Below are positions 16,747 through 24,706 of a stretch of 64,000 bases of DNA, piece after piece. How positions within the stretch are numbered: the stretch's first letter is position 1; every line of letters starts with the position of its first letter. Where the stretch lies: the NCBI GenBank assembly GCA_018056705.1, contig JAGPFE010000009.1, positions 16,934-80,933 on the forward strand, given 5' to 3'. Both the position numbers and the translations under genes were made by a program. Below the pieces are notes generated by a model. It made no database searches. It saw only the letters and a program-made list of their open reading frames with translations, and was not told the DNA's origin. This stretch comes from Candidatus Hydrogenedentota bacterium. GTDB taxonomy: Bacteria; Hydrogenedentota; Hydrogenedentia; Hydrogenedentales; CAITNO01.

Positions 16747-18195
16747 TTGAATCGCCGTGATTTTCTGCGACAGGTGACGGTTGCCGGCGTGGGCGGTATC
16801 ATGGTGGGCACGGCCGGACATGCCGCGTCGGCAGCCTTTCGCGCGGGCATCGGCCGGCGGGACATTACGCCTCCCATGGGCGTATCGCTTGCCGGTCATA
16901 CCACCGACCGCAAGACCCGGTCCGTCCATGATCCCCTCTACGCCTGCTGCATCGCCATGGAATCCGGAAACACCCGGGCCGCGGTGGTGACCGTCGACCT
17001 GTGCATGGTGCCACGGGACGTGTTCGATGCCGCCCGGCGGCTGGTGGTCGAGCGGTGCGGCATTCCCCCCGAACATCTCATGATGTCCGCCACCCATACC
17101 CACACCGGTCCCACGGTCACGCCGCTGTTTCAGAGCGACCCGGACCCGGCGTACGTGGCCGCCCTTCCGGGATACATTGCCGACGCCGTGGAACAGGCGG
17201 TGCGGGCGCTTGAGCCCGCCGCGTTTGCCTTCGGATCGGGCACGGTTCCCGATGAGGTATTTAACCGCCGCTGGTTTGTCACGCCCGCGCTCCTGCGGCC
17301 GGATCCCTTTGGGAACACCACCGACCAGGTCCGCATGAATCCTCCCCAGGGCGACCGGGGACTGGTCTGTCCCGCCGGGCCGACGGATCCCGAGGTGGTG
17401 GTCTGGGGCTTCCGTCGGGCCGACGGTTCGCCCCTGGCTCTGCTGGCCTGCTATGCCCTGCACTACGTGGGGGGCGTGGAGGATGGCGCGGTATCGGCGG
17501 ATTATTTCGGACGTTTCCGTGCGATGGTGGAGGAAACTTTCGCGCGCGAATCCGGCGGACGTCCCGTGCTGGCCATGCTCGCCAACGGTGCCAGCGGCGA
17601 TATCAACAACATCAACTGGCCGGGGCAGCCCGTGCGGTATCAGCCCTATGAAAAAATGGAATCCGTGGCCCGCAAGGTTGCCGACGAGGCCTTGCGGGTC
17701 TACGGCTCGGCTGGCTGGCAGGAACAGGTGCCACGGGTGAGGGGACGGGTAGTGGAGATCGAAGCGGGTGTCCGCCTGCCCCGTCCCGACGAGGTCGACC
17801 GCGCCAGGGCCATGCTTGCCCAGGTTGGAGAGGGACCCCTGAAGACCTGGGAAGAGATCTATGCCCGGGAAACCGTGCTGCTGGCTGACTATCCCGGGAA
17901 AGTCCGCATGCCCCTGTACGTCCTGGGCATTGGCGATGCCTGCGCGGTGGGCCTTCCCTGTGAAGCCTTCTGTCGTATCGGGCTGACCATCAAGCGCGCG
18001 AGTCCTTGCGCGGGCACCATGGTCATCGGCCTGGCCAACGGCTATTATGGCTACCTGCCCACCACCGAACAGCACCTGCTGGGCGGCTACGAAACCTGGC
18101 GCGCCCGTTCCAGTTATCTCGCTTCCGACACCGACGGTTTCGTGCTCCGCGCGGCGTGCGCCCTCGTGGACGATATCGCCGGCCACCATGCCTGA
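16747..18195 (+). CDS. Neutral/alkaline ceramidase-like protein with Tat signal
   Basis: The likely start is the TTG at 16747, nine bases after GAAGGAG. It begins NRRDFLRQVTVAGVGGIMVG, a twin-arginine export signal, giving 482 residues; starts further upstream add only polar residues. The family pattern is clear: FRAGIGRRDITPPMG at the N-terminus, the metal-binding ATHTHTGP, and NGASGDINNIN, which holds the catalytic-loop serine in neutral ceramidases. The protein is shorter than typical eukaryotic ceramidases and lacks most of the C-terminal Ig-like domain. Amidase activity on a lipid or other substrate outside the cytoplasm is inferred; members of this family are common in environmental bacteria and most have unknown substrates. 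Confidence 0.8.
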   Translation: MNRRDFLRQVTVAGVGGIMVGTAGHAASAAFRAGIGRRDITPPMGVSLAGHTTDRKTRSVHDPLYACCIAMESGNTRAAVVTVDLCMVPRDVFDAARRLVVERCGIPPEHLMMSATHTHTGPTVTPLFQSDPDPAYVAALPGYIADAVEQAVRALEPAAFAFGSGTVPDEVFNRRWFVTPALLRPDPFGNTTDQVRMNPPQGDRGLVCPAGPTDPEVVVWGFRRADGSPLALLACYALHYVGGVEDGAVSADYFGRFRAMVEETFARESGGRPVLAMLANGASGDINNINWPGQPVRYQPYEKMESVARKVADEALRVYGSAGWQEQVPRVRGRVVEIEAGVRLPRPDEVDRARAMLAQVGEGPLKTWEEIYARETVLLADYPGKVRMPLYVLGIGDACAVGLPCEAFCRIGLTIKRASPCAGTMVIGLANGYYGYLPTTEQHLLGGYETWRARSSYLASDTDGFVLRAACALVDDIAGHHA

Positions 18196-18426
18196 GCGAT
18201 AAAAGCGCCGTCGCGGAATGAAGGAGTAACCGGCCGATCGGAACCGTTCCTTCTAGGGGATCTGCCCACTGTCCGCGGATCCGCGTCGCGCGTTGCCCCG
18301 GTGGTGGTGAACGTTCGTTTCGTCTTTTCCCGAGGGCTTGTCATAACCTCTTTGCCGGAAGTGGGTAGCCAGACGCGCGAAACGCGGGCGGGACCTGTTG
18401 CTCCGGGTTCCATGGTCAGAAAAGGC
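18196..18426. other. Gene-free stretch before the prepilin-like gene
   Basis: No coding frame with a ribosome site was found in 18196-18526. The only clear signal is the promoter at 18427-18455. Confidence 0.6.
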
Positions 18427-18455
18427 TTGACTGTTCACGAGAATTCATTTAGAAT
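18427..18455 (+). promoter_or_regulatory. Promoter of the DUF1559-type prepilin gene
   Basis: TTGACT, a 17-base spacer and TAGAAT, each one base from consensus. The start would fall near 18462, giving a 65-base leader. Confidence 0.75.
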
Positions 18456-18526
18456 GATTTTCGAAGAGGAGGAAGCGGCGCGCGTGCCTGCTTCGGGTTA
18501 TTACACCAACAGGAAGGGAATGGAAC

Positions 18527-19504
18527 ATGCGGAGGGAAAAGGTCGGTTTCACGTTAATCGAACTGCTGGTGGTGATCGCCATCATCGGCATCCTGGCGGC
18601 AATCCTGCTGCCGGCGCTGGCCCGGGCCCGGGAAGCGGCCCGTCGCTCGTCCTGCCAGAACAACCTGAAGCAGATGGGGCTGGTCTGCAAAATGTACGCC
18701 AATGAAGCCAAGGGAGCTTTTCCCAGCATTCAACTCTACGACTGCTATAACGCCTCGCTGTACCCGCCCATCAACAAGTCTTTCGCGATCAACGCGTTTG
18801 CCGTTTACCCGGAATACCTGAATGATCCGGGCTCCACCCTGTGTCCTTCCGACCCCTCCAACAAGGGCGTGCGGGACACCTACGTGGAGGCCAACGGCAA
18901 ACCACAGATCTGGAACGGAGAAGGCTATCTTCCCCCGCCTGCCGACGTGGAAGAAAATTTCTACCCCTGCGAACTGGACAGTTCCAGTTGCAGTTACTTT
19001 TACATCGGCTGGGCGCTGTACATCCCCGGCATTACCGATGATCCCCACAAGTTCACCACCTATGGCAATCCCATCGCGCTGTTTGCCGAAATGGTGACGT
19101 ATTTCAGTTCCAAGCCTGGACTGGATCCCAACCTCGTCGCTGGCATGAACGGGGCCCTGCTCGAAATTCAGCAGATCATTACCGACACCAATCCCGCGAC
19201 CCTGGGCCGGGTCAACGAGGACATCAAGCCCACCGGCGTGAGCCTCACGGTGTACCGCCTGCGGGAAGGCATCGAAAGGTTCCTGATCACGGACATCAAT
19301 AATCCCGCGGCGAGCAACCTGGCCCAGAGTACCCTCGCCGTCATGTCGGATACCATCGGGGCCAGTTCTACCGATGAAAACAGTTTCAACCACGTCCCCG
19401 GTGGAAGCAACGTCCTCTACATGGACGGTCACGTGGAGTTTATCCGCTACCCCGGTCCGTTCCCGGTCAGTCCGCTTACCGCCTGCCTGATGAGTTCTTT
19501 CTGA
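18527..19504 (+). CDS. Prepilin-type protein of the DUF1559 class
   Basis: The 325-residue protein begins with [20 protein letters not shown], a type IV prepilin/pseudopilin leader. Cleavage is expected before the F of GFTLIE, with methylation of the new N-terminus by PilD. The helix continues into [20 protein letters not shown], and the C-terminus carries the H-X9-DG motif ([17 protein letters not shown]). These two features define the DUF1559/'type II secretion pseudopilin-like' proteins that are multiplied in Planctomycetota and related phyla. No pilus or secretion gene is next to it, so it is a stand-alone copy. It has its own near-consensus promoter and an intrinsic terminator. Confidence 0.9.
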   Translation: MRREKVGFTLIELLVVIAIIGILAAILLPALARAREAARRSSCQNNLKQMGLVCKMYANEAKGAFPSIQLYDCYNASLYPPINKSFAINAFAVYPEYLNDPGSTLCPSDPSNKGVRDTYVEANGKPQIWNGEGYLPPPADVEENFYPCELDSSSCSYFYIGWALYIPGITDDPHKFTTYGNPIALFAEMVTYFSSKPGLDPNLVAGMNGALLEIQQIITDTNPATLGRVNEDIKPTGVSLTVYRLREGIERFLITDINNPAASNLAQSTLAVMSDTIGASSTDENSFNHVPGGSNVLYMDGHVEFIRYPGPFPVSPLTACLMSSF

Positions 19505-19529
19505 TCCCGCTCGAATCAGCGTGACGGTC

Positions 19530-19560
19530 GCCCCCCGGCGCGGCGTCGGGGGGGCTTTTC
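19530..19560 (+). terminator. Intrinsic terminator after the prepilin-like gene
   Basis: A stem GCCCCCC (19530-19536) with GGGGGGC (19549-19555) and GC-rich loop, followed by TTTTCT. Confidence 0.8.
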
Positions 19561-19642
19561 TCATGCAGTGCCGCGAAAGTCTTTGACCTGCGCGCGCGAT
19601 GGGACCGTAACCATCGGATAATGCCCCCCTTCCTGGAAAAGG

Positions 19643-19684
19643 CCCCCTTATCCCCTCCAGTAAGAAACCAGGGGGATAGGGGGG
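19643..19684 (-). terminator. Inverted repeat, possible terminator for the minus-strand small gene
   Basis: CCCCCTTATCCCC (19643-19655) pairs with GGGGATAGGGGGG (19672-19684) with one G-T wobble. It lies just after the stop of the minus-strand gene and is followed on that strand by CCTTTTCC. It may also be a dispersed palindrome. Confidence 0.45.
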
Positions 19685-19703
19685 AAATGGAGAGCGGTCA
19701 GGA

Positions 19704-20093
19704 TCAGGCCGAAAGTTGCAAGGTGGACGCGAAAATGGGGGTCTGCACCGTGGCGACCGCTTCAAGAACCCGCGATGGTGGTGGGGGGGTCTGTACCACC
19801 GCGCTCGTCGGTAGTTTCGGCGGCAGGGTGGCCAGCAGGTCGTCTCCGGCGGGATGCGTGTCCGACTGCCAACGCGAGATCAGCACGTCACGGTACAGCG
19901 TGGGGACCACGCCCGCCACGTCGAATATGCTGCCAGTGGGTAAGATGGGCTCCGGTTGGGACGGGATAACCTGTGAAGCCACCGCCGTCGCTGCGCGGGG
20001 GAAATCGGTCGTCTGCATCCTTGCGGGTTCTCCATGCGACTGCGGTCTTTCGATCCGCGCGTATCGCGTGCTGACATCCGTGTTCACTTGCAT
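19704..20093 (-). CDS. Small hypothetical protein
   Basis: The frame encodes 129 residues from an ATG preceded by AGGATGG; an ATG seven codons further upstream is also possible. The N-terminus (MQVNTDVSTRYARIERPQ) is polar, and the rest is rich in Pro, Thr and Ala with no signal peptide or membrane helix, so it may be largely disordered. Support comes from the ribosome site, the inverted repeat at its end, and the lack of any competing frame in this 960-base region. I do not recognise it, and it could be a chance frame. Confidence 0.4.
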   Translation of the reverse strand: MQVNTDVSTRYARIERPQSHGEPARMQTTDFPRAATAVASQVIPSQPEPILPTGSIFDVAGVVPTLYRDVLISRWQSDTHPAGDDLLATLPPKLPTSAVVQTPPPPSRVLEAVATVQTPIFASTLQLSA

Positions 20094-20466
20094 GGTTGCC
20101 ATCCTGGCGTTCATGGGCAGGAACCTTCATGGTTCCGTAGTGGTTATCGGAATTTTCCCGCGAAACTTTACCCGCCGTGGTCCCGTTACCCGGCCCGCGC
20201 GCGGTTCATTGCCCGCCTGCCATTCCCGCGATAGACGCGGCTCACCAGGAACGCGCGGGGTGACTTTTTTGTCTTTCTGTATGCCAGCGTGGTATCCTAA
20301 TGTACCCACCGGAATCGGGGTGCCATGTTTCAGTCCGTTTACGGCTAGAAATATTTGCTGAAACTTTTCCGGTTCAGGGGGAATAACAATCGTTCAAGGT
20401 GCTTGCAGTTCGAGGTGAACTGAAGATACACGTTAACTAATCTGACACGATAGAAGGAGCAAGACC
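20094..20466. other. Intergenic region upstream of pal
   Basis: No believable gene. A plus-strand TTGTCT (20269-20274), 18-base spacer and TATCCT (20293-20298) could be the pal promoter, with a leader of about 160 bases. Nothing else of note was found. Confidence 0.4.
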
Positions 20467-21003
20467 ATGGTACGTCAGAACGCGGTGAAGATGCTGTATG
20501 TGTTGCTGGCCATGACGTTGGTGGTGGGCATGGCTTCCGGGTGCAAGCGTAAGAGCCCGCCCCTCAACACGGACCTGACCAGCACGTCCGGAATGGAAAC
20601 CACCTCCGGCGAGGGCCAGCCCAATCTCGACTTGGAACGCCTGCTGTTCGAGCCGGGCAGCAAGTACGGCCTGCAGACCGTGTACTTCGATTTCGACAGT
20701 TCCGCCTTGCGGCCTGACGCCATGGAAACCCTGCGCCAGAACGCCGAGAAGATCAAGCAGGTGCCGGGCGTGGTCATTCAGTTGGCTGGTCACTGCGACG
20801 AGCGCGGTACCCAGGAATACAACCTGGCCCTCGGTGAACGCCGCGCGCTGGCCGTCCGGAATTACCTGATTCAGCTGGGCGTCTCCGGCGACCGGCTGGT
20901 TACCATCAGTTACGGCAAGGAACGCCCGGCGGTTGATGGTCATAATGAAGCCGCGTGGGCGAAGAACCGTCGCGTGGAATTCAACCGCGCCGTTGCCCAA
21001 TAA
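20467..21003 (+). CDS. pal: Peptidoglycan-associated lipoprotein Pal
   Basis: The 178-residue lipoprotein has a signal peptide and a lipobox ending at C26 (MASGC). Residues about 65-175 are an OmpA-like peptidoglycan-binding domain with the key pattern GHCDERGTQEYNLALGERRALAV. Pal is anchored in the outer membrane, binds diaminopimelate stems in peptidoglycan, and works with TolB/TolA in constriction of the envelope at division. cpoB follows 81 bases downstream, the usual partner, but tolQRAB are not in the window. An AGAAGGAG ribosome site fixes the start. Confidence 0.92.
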   Translation: MVRQNAVKMLYVLLAMTLVVGMASGCKRKSPPLNTDLTSTSGMETTSGEGQPNLDLERLLFEPGSKYGLQTVYFDFDSSALRPDAMETLRQNAEKIKQVPGVVIQLAGHCDERGTQEYNLALGERRALAVRNYLIQLGVSGDRLVTISYGKERPAVDGHNEAAWAKNRRVEFNRAVAQ

Positions 21004-21084
21004 TATACCGTTGGTGGCTCCCGTATCGGGACAGGCCGCTAGTGGGCGTGGGCAGCGATTGCCTTCAGGTGAAAGGATACATCG

Positions 21085-22011
21085 ATGAACAGGTCGACCG
21101 TCTGGCTGATCGCCATGCTGGGTGTCGTGACGGTGGCGCTGACCGGGTGTAACACCACCGGTGGCCAGTTGGAAACCACCATTTACGACATGCACAAGCG
21201 CGTGGTCAAACTTGACAAGGACCTCGGTGATTCGATCACCAAGTTGAACGAAACGGCAGCTACCCTCAACGCCCGGGTGGATGAAATGGATCAGCAGACC
21301 CGCCAGTTGGGCCTGCAGATTGAAAACAACCAGAAGAGGCTGGACGACCTGAGCAAAGACCTCGCCCGGTTCCGGAGTGACGTCTACCGTCACCTGGGGA
21401 TCACCACGTCCATGCCCGGCGCGGTGGGAGGGACGCCAAACGTTTCCGTCGGTCAACCGATGATTGAAACGCCCGGCGGCGCCACGGCACCCGCCCCGTC
21501 GGGGCCTGCCGCGACGGGCCGCAATGAACTGGTGGATTCCGCGCCTTCGCCCCTGCCAACCCCTCCGGCTGCCACGCCGGCTGCCCAGCCCGCGCAGACA
21601 CCGGCCGCCCCGGCTGCCCAGCCCGCCATGGACGAGCGTACCCTCTACGCCTCCGCTCAGCGGGCCCAGGAGTCCGGGGATCTCGAAGGCGCCCTGAAAC
21701 TGTTCGACGAGTACCTCACCCGGTTTCCAAATGGTGAACAGGCCGCCAACGCCTATTTCTGGAAAGGCAAGTGCCAGTTGGATCTGAACCGTCACGCCGA
21801 CGCCGTTCAGACTTACGAAACCCTGCGGTCCAAGTTCCCGAACAACACCAAGACCCCTTACGCCATGTATAACCAGGCGGTGGCCCATGTCCGGTTGGGA
21901 CAGAACGCGGAGGCCGCCCGCCTGATGCAGGCGATCATCGACCAGTTCCCCATGTCGCCGGTTGCCGAACAGGCCAAGAACGATATCAAGAAACTGACCG
22001 GGGCTCGCTGA
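21085..22011 (+). CDS. cpoB: Tol-Pal cell division coordinator CpoB (YbgF)
   Basis: The 308-residue product has a signal with a lipobox-like VALTGC at C22, so it may be a lipoprotein, unlike the soluble enterobacterial CpoB. Residues about 25-105 form the trimerising coiled coil (KRLDDLSKDLARFRSDVYRH). A Pro/Ala-rich linker (about 110-190) follows, then TPR repeats (residues about 190-308) with AYFWKGKCQLDLNRHADAV and AQNDIKKL-like ending typical of YbgF. It coordinates outer-membrane constriction with peptidoglycan synthesis by family knowledge. AAAGGA precedes the ATG, and a terminator follows. Confidence 0.9.
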   Translation: MNRSTVWLIAMLGVVTVALTGCNTTGGQLETTIYDMHKRVVKLDKDLGDSITKLNETAATLNARVDEMDQQTRQLGLQIENNQKRLDDLSKDLARFRSDVYRHLGITTSMPGAVGGTPNVSVGQPMIETPGGATAPAPSGPAATGRNELVDSAPSPLPTPPAATPAAQPAQTPAAPAAQPAMDERTLYASAQRAQESGDLEGALKLFDEYLTRFPNGEQAANAYFWKGKCQLDLNRHADAVQTYETLRSKFPNNTKTPYAMYNQAVAHVRLGQNAEAARLMQAIIDQFPMSPVAEQAKNDIKKLTGAR

Positions 22012-22033
22012 GTCCCGACTCCCAGGCGTTGCG

Positions 22034-22073
22034 TCAGGCGGCGTGTCCGCGAAGGCATGCCGCCTGAATTGTT
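22034..22073 (+). terminator. Terminator after cpoB
   Basis: TCAGGCGGC (22034-22042) pairs perfectly with GCCGCCTGA (22059-22067), followed by ATTGTTT. A TATAAT at 22074-22079 directly after it may belong to the next gene's promoter, but no -35 was found. Confidence 0.7.
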
Positions 22074-22138
22074 TATAATATCGGTTCCCGGTCGTATCCG
22101 GGACGCGCGCGCGGATATCACAAGGAGGAGTGCTGGCG

Positions 22139-23152
22139 ATGGCGTATTACCTTGGACTGGATGCCGGTGGCACCAAAACGTTCTGTCTTGTTGGCGATGA
22201 ACACGGTAACATCCTCGGGTTCGGCCGGGCCGGCACAGGAAATTACGAGGGTTTCGGCGTGGAGGCCGCCCGGCGGGAAATCGAAAAGGCTGTGCGGATG
22301 GCACTCGATGACGCCGGTATTACCCTCCAGCAGTTGACCGGCATCGGCATGGGCGTGGCAGGTGCGGACCTGCCCGATGATTACGTCATGCTCGAGCGGG
22401 AAATTTTCGCGCCCCTGTTCGGAGATATCCCCCGGGTGTTCCGGAACGACAGCATGGGAGGTCTGCGCGGCGGTACCCGCGATCCCTTCGGCATCGTCAT
22501 CGCCTGTGGCACGGGGTGCGTGTGCGCCGGCGTGAACCGGCACGGCAAGGAGGCCCGGGTCGGCGGCATCAGCGAAGACTTCGGCGACATGGTTAGTGGA
22601 TCCAGCATTGGCACGGAAGGGCTCAAGGTCGTGTTCCGCGCCCGGGACGGCATTGTCGGGCCTACCCTCCTGACCGATCACTTCGTTCGTCGCGCGGGAT
22701 GTAAGGACGCCGACGAACTCTTCCACAAAATGTATACCCGCCAGATTTGGCATAAAGATCTTGAGCCCATGGCCAAGCTGGTCTTCGATGCCGCCTACGA
22801 AGGGGATCCCGCCGCTTGCGATATCCTGGAGTGGGGCGGACGTTACCTCGCGGAAATGGTCATCGCCGTCGCCCGGAAACTGGACATGTGCCGGGATACC
22901 TTTGACGTTGTCATGACAGGAAGCGTCTTCAAGGGCCGCTCGCCCGTGCTGATCGATACCATGCGCGCCCGCGTGCATCGGGTCTGTCCGGAAGCCCGGT
23001 GCGTGCGCGCCCTGTTCGAGCCCGTGGTGGGCTGCTTTCTCCTGGGGCTTGAACTGCACCACGCGATGGATGACACCCGCTACGCGAACCTCGAAAAAAG
23101 CCTGGACGCCATGACCGCCCGTTGCGGCGTCTCGTTCCGGCCGGAGGCCTGA
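22139..23152 (+). CDS. BadF/BadG/BcrA-type ATPase, probable N-acetylglucosamine kinase
   Basis: The start is ATG 22139, ten bases after AAGGAGG; a GTG nine bases upstream is too close to that site. The 337-residue protein has the ASKHA fold: DAGGTKTFCLVGDE (phosphate 1 loop), AGADLPDDY, VFRNDSMGG, and the adenosine-side GTGCVCAGVN. This family includes N-acetylglucosamine kinases and 2-hydroxyacyl-CoA dehydratase activators. No CxxC iron-sulphur residues of the activators are in place, so sugar phosphorylation is more likely. A UAP1-like nucleotidyltransferase lies three genes downstream, supporting amino-sugar activation. It heads a run of eight close-set genes. Confidence 0.75.
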   Translation: MAYYLGLDAGGTKTFCLVGDEHGNILGFGRAGTGNYEGFGVEAARREIEKAVRMALDDAGITLQQLTGIGMGVAGADLPDDYVMLEREIFAPLFGDIPRVFRNDSMGGLRGGTRDPFGIVIACGTGCVCAGVNRHGKEARVGGISEDFGDMVSGSSIGTEGLKVVFRARDGIVGPTLLTDHFVRRAGCKDADELFHKMYTRQIWHKDLEPMAKLVFDAAYEGDPAACDILEWGGRYLAEMVIAVARKLDMCRDTFDVVMTGSVFKGRSPVLIDTMRARVHRVCPEARCVRALFEPVVGCFLLGLELHHAMDDTRYANLEKSLDAMTARCGVSFRPEA

Positions 23153-23153
23153 C

Positions 23154-24290
23154 ATGAGACTGACCGCCGCCCATGTGCTGGTGGCCGTCGCGGCCCTGGT
23201 TACGGGGCTGGTAGTCTACCTCGCGTTTTTCGCGGGCGCGGGGCCCTCCGACCAGGCGGCCCCCGTGGACGTTTCGGACCCGGCCAGCGCTCCCGTTATC
23301 CAGTTGGACGCGGAAGAGGTGCGCCTGGGCACGGTGTCAAACCGGGAACCCACCGTTCACCAGGTAACCGTGCGCAACGCCGGTAAAATGCCGCTGGAAA
23401 TCCGCGACGTCCGCACCAGTTGCGCCTGTACCCAGGGAAAGATGCGGGGCGGCGATCCCGCCGTTATTCCCCCGGGTGGTTCGGATGTCCTGGAAATCAC
23501 CTTTTATCCCAAGAAGGTTTACGGATTTCACTCGCACAAGGTCCTGACCCTGTTCTCGAACGACCCGACGCGCCCAAGCCTCGAACTCCACGTTCGGGCC
23601 GACGTAGACCCGGAATTCGAAGTAGTCCCGGACGAGGTGGATTTCGGCACCGTTACCAAGGGCATGGACGTGGCGCGGACTATCCGCTTCAGACCGCTAC
23701 AGGCGCCCGTGTCCCACGTTACGGGACTGTCCACCACTCAGCCTGGTCGGGACGCCGAAGGCGTGGATCCCTCGTTGCGCAAGTCCTGGCTGCGGGTGGA
23801 ACAACTGGACGTATCCGCCTCCGAGTGGCGCCACCCCGATTTTCCCGAGGTGGATATCCGCGTTACCCTTGACCCCGCCGCCCCGCCGGGAGAAATCCGA
23901 CAGGCCTTCTACATCTCCGTGGATACCCCCCGGTTTCCCTTCCTCATGGTGCCTGTCCGCGCGCTCGTGGAGGCCCCCTACGCGATCGAAGGCGCGATCA
24001 GCCACGGCCAGGTATTTATCCGGCCCGGTGAACCGTTTCCCGTGGTGCGTTTCCGGGCCGCGTCTGGCGGATTGCGGCCGGTCTCCGTGGTCGCGGATCC
24101 GCCTGATGTCGTGGACATCGCCGTCGAGACTCCCGATGACGCTATCGTGGAAATAAAACTGACCGTCAGGAATGGGCTTGCCCCGGGGAAACATTCCGCG
24201 GACATCAAGGTGTTCCTGCGGAATGATGCCGGCGTGGTGTTCGAGGAACGCTGTTCCGCGCACGCGTACGTGGCCGGCGGTGGAAATTGA
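23154..24290 (+). CDS. Membrane-anchored DUF1573 protein
   Basis: The 378-residue protein has one N-terminal membrane helix (AAHVLVAVAALVTGLVVYLAFFA). Residues about 45-135 match the DUF1573 pattern: LGTVSNREPTVHQVTVRNAGKMPLEIRDVRTSCACT, then IPPGGSDVLEITF. A second, related Ig-like module starts near residue 150 (VVPDEVDFGTVTKG), and a third beta domain fills the C-terminus. The domain has an Ig-like fold found in many exported proteins of Bacteroidetes and Planctomycetota; its role is unknown. It begins one base after the kinase stop and its last bases overlap the next possible frame, so it is clearly in the operon. Confidence 0.75.
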   Translation: MRLTAAHVLVAVAALVTGLVVYLAFFAGAGPSDQAAPVDVSDPASAPVIQLDAEEVRLGTVSNREPTVHQVTVRNAGKMPLEIRDVRTSCACTQGKMRGGDPAVIPPGGSDVLEITFYPKKVYGFHSHKVLTLFSNDPTRPSLELHVRADVDPEFEVVPDEVDFGTVTKGMDVARTIRFRPLQAPVSHVTGLSTTQPGRDAEGVDPSLRKSWLRVEQLDVSASEWRHPDFPEVDIRVTLDPAAPPGEIRQAFYISVDTPRFPFLMVPVRALVEAPYAIEGAISHGQVFIRPGEPFPVVRFRAASGGLRPVSVVADPPDVVDIAVETPDDAIVEIKLTVRNGLAPGKHSADIKVFLRNDAGVVFEERCSAHAYVAGGGN

Positions 24291-24328
24291 ACGTCGATCA
24301 TCCCGGAAAACTGGACGGGAGAATACCC

Positions 24329-24706
24329 ATGGCGCTTTTCGGCAAAGGATCCGGTGGTGAAAAAAACGCCGCCGAGGTGTTTCCCCTGCCGCCCCGAATG
24401 GCTTCCTGTGCCGTGTGCCACGAACCCCGCGTGTTCAGCAGGGTCTGGAAGCGGGCGCTGATCATGCGGCGTTGTCCCTGTTGCGGCATAGTTTTCGATA
24501 ACCCCGCCGCGTTGTATAATAAGATCACGCCAGTGTGCCCCCAGTGTGAGGAACCTCTCGAACAGCCAGGTTTCGATTACGGCCTGTGCGACCATTGCGG
24601 GTCCAAGCATGAACTGATCGAGGGGGCCAAGCCGTCCCTGTTGCCGAACCTGCGACAGCGGCAGGCAATGAACCGTTTTGGTAAATCCAGGAGCGTGTTA
24701 GATTGA
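24329..24706 (+). CDS. Small protein with four CxxC motifs (zinc ribbons)
   Basis: I choose ATG 24329 because GGGAG lies seven bases upstream, giving 125 residues; a TTG at 24287 that overlaps the previous stop is also possible. Four CxxC knuckles (CAVC, CPCC, CPQC, CDHC) form two zinc ribbons separated by ALYNKITP. The N-terminus is short and charged, and the C-terminus is basic. Such proteins can bind nucleic acids or act as adaptors; nothing more specific can be said. Its stop overlaps the start of the next gene (TGATG), a sign of translational coupling to the UAP1-like gene. Confidence 0.65.
   Translation: MALFGKGSGGEKNAAEVFPLPPRMASCAVCHEPRVFSRVWKRALIMRRCPCCGIVFDNPAALYNKITPVCPQCEEPLEQPGFDYGLCDHCGSKHELIEGAKPSLLPNLRQRQAMNRFGKSRSVLD

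Noticed and set aside
14151..16877. 908-residue minus-strand frame opposite the TPR and following genes
   Set aside because: It spans three plus-strand genes that have ribosome sites and signal peptides. Composition is typical of antisense reading.
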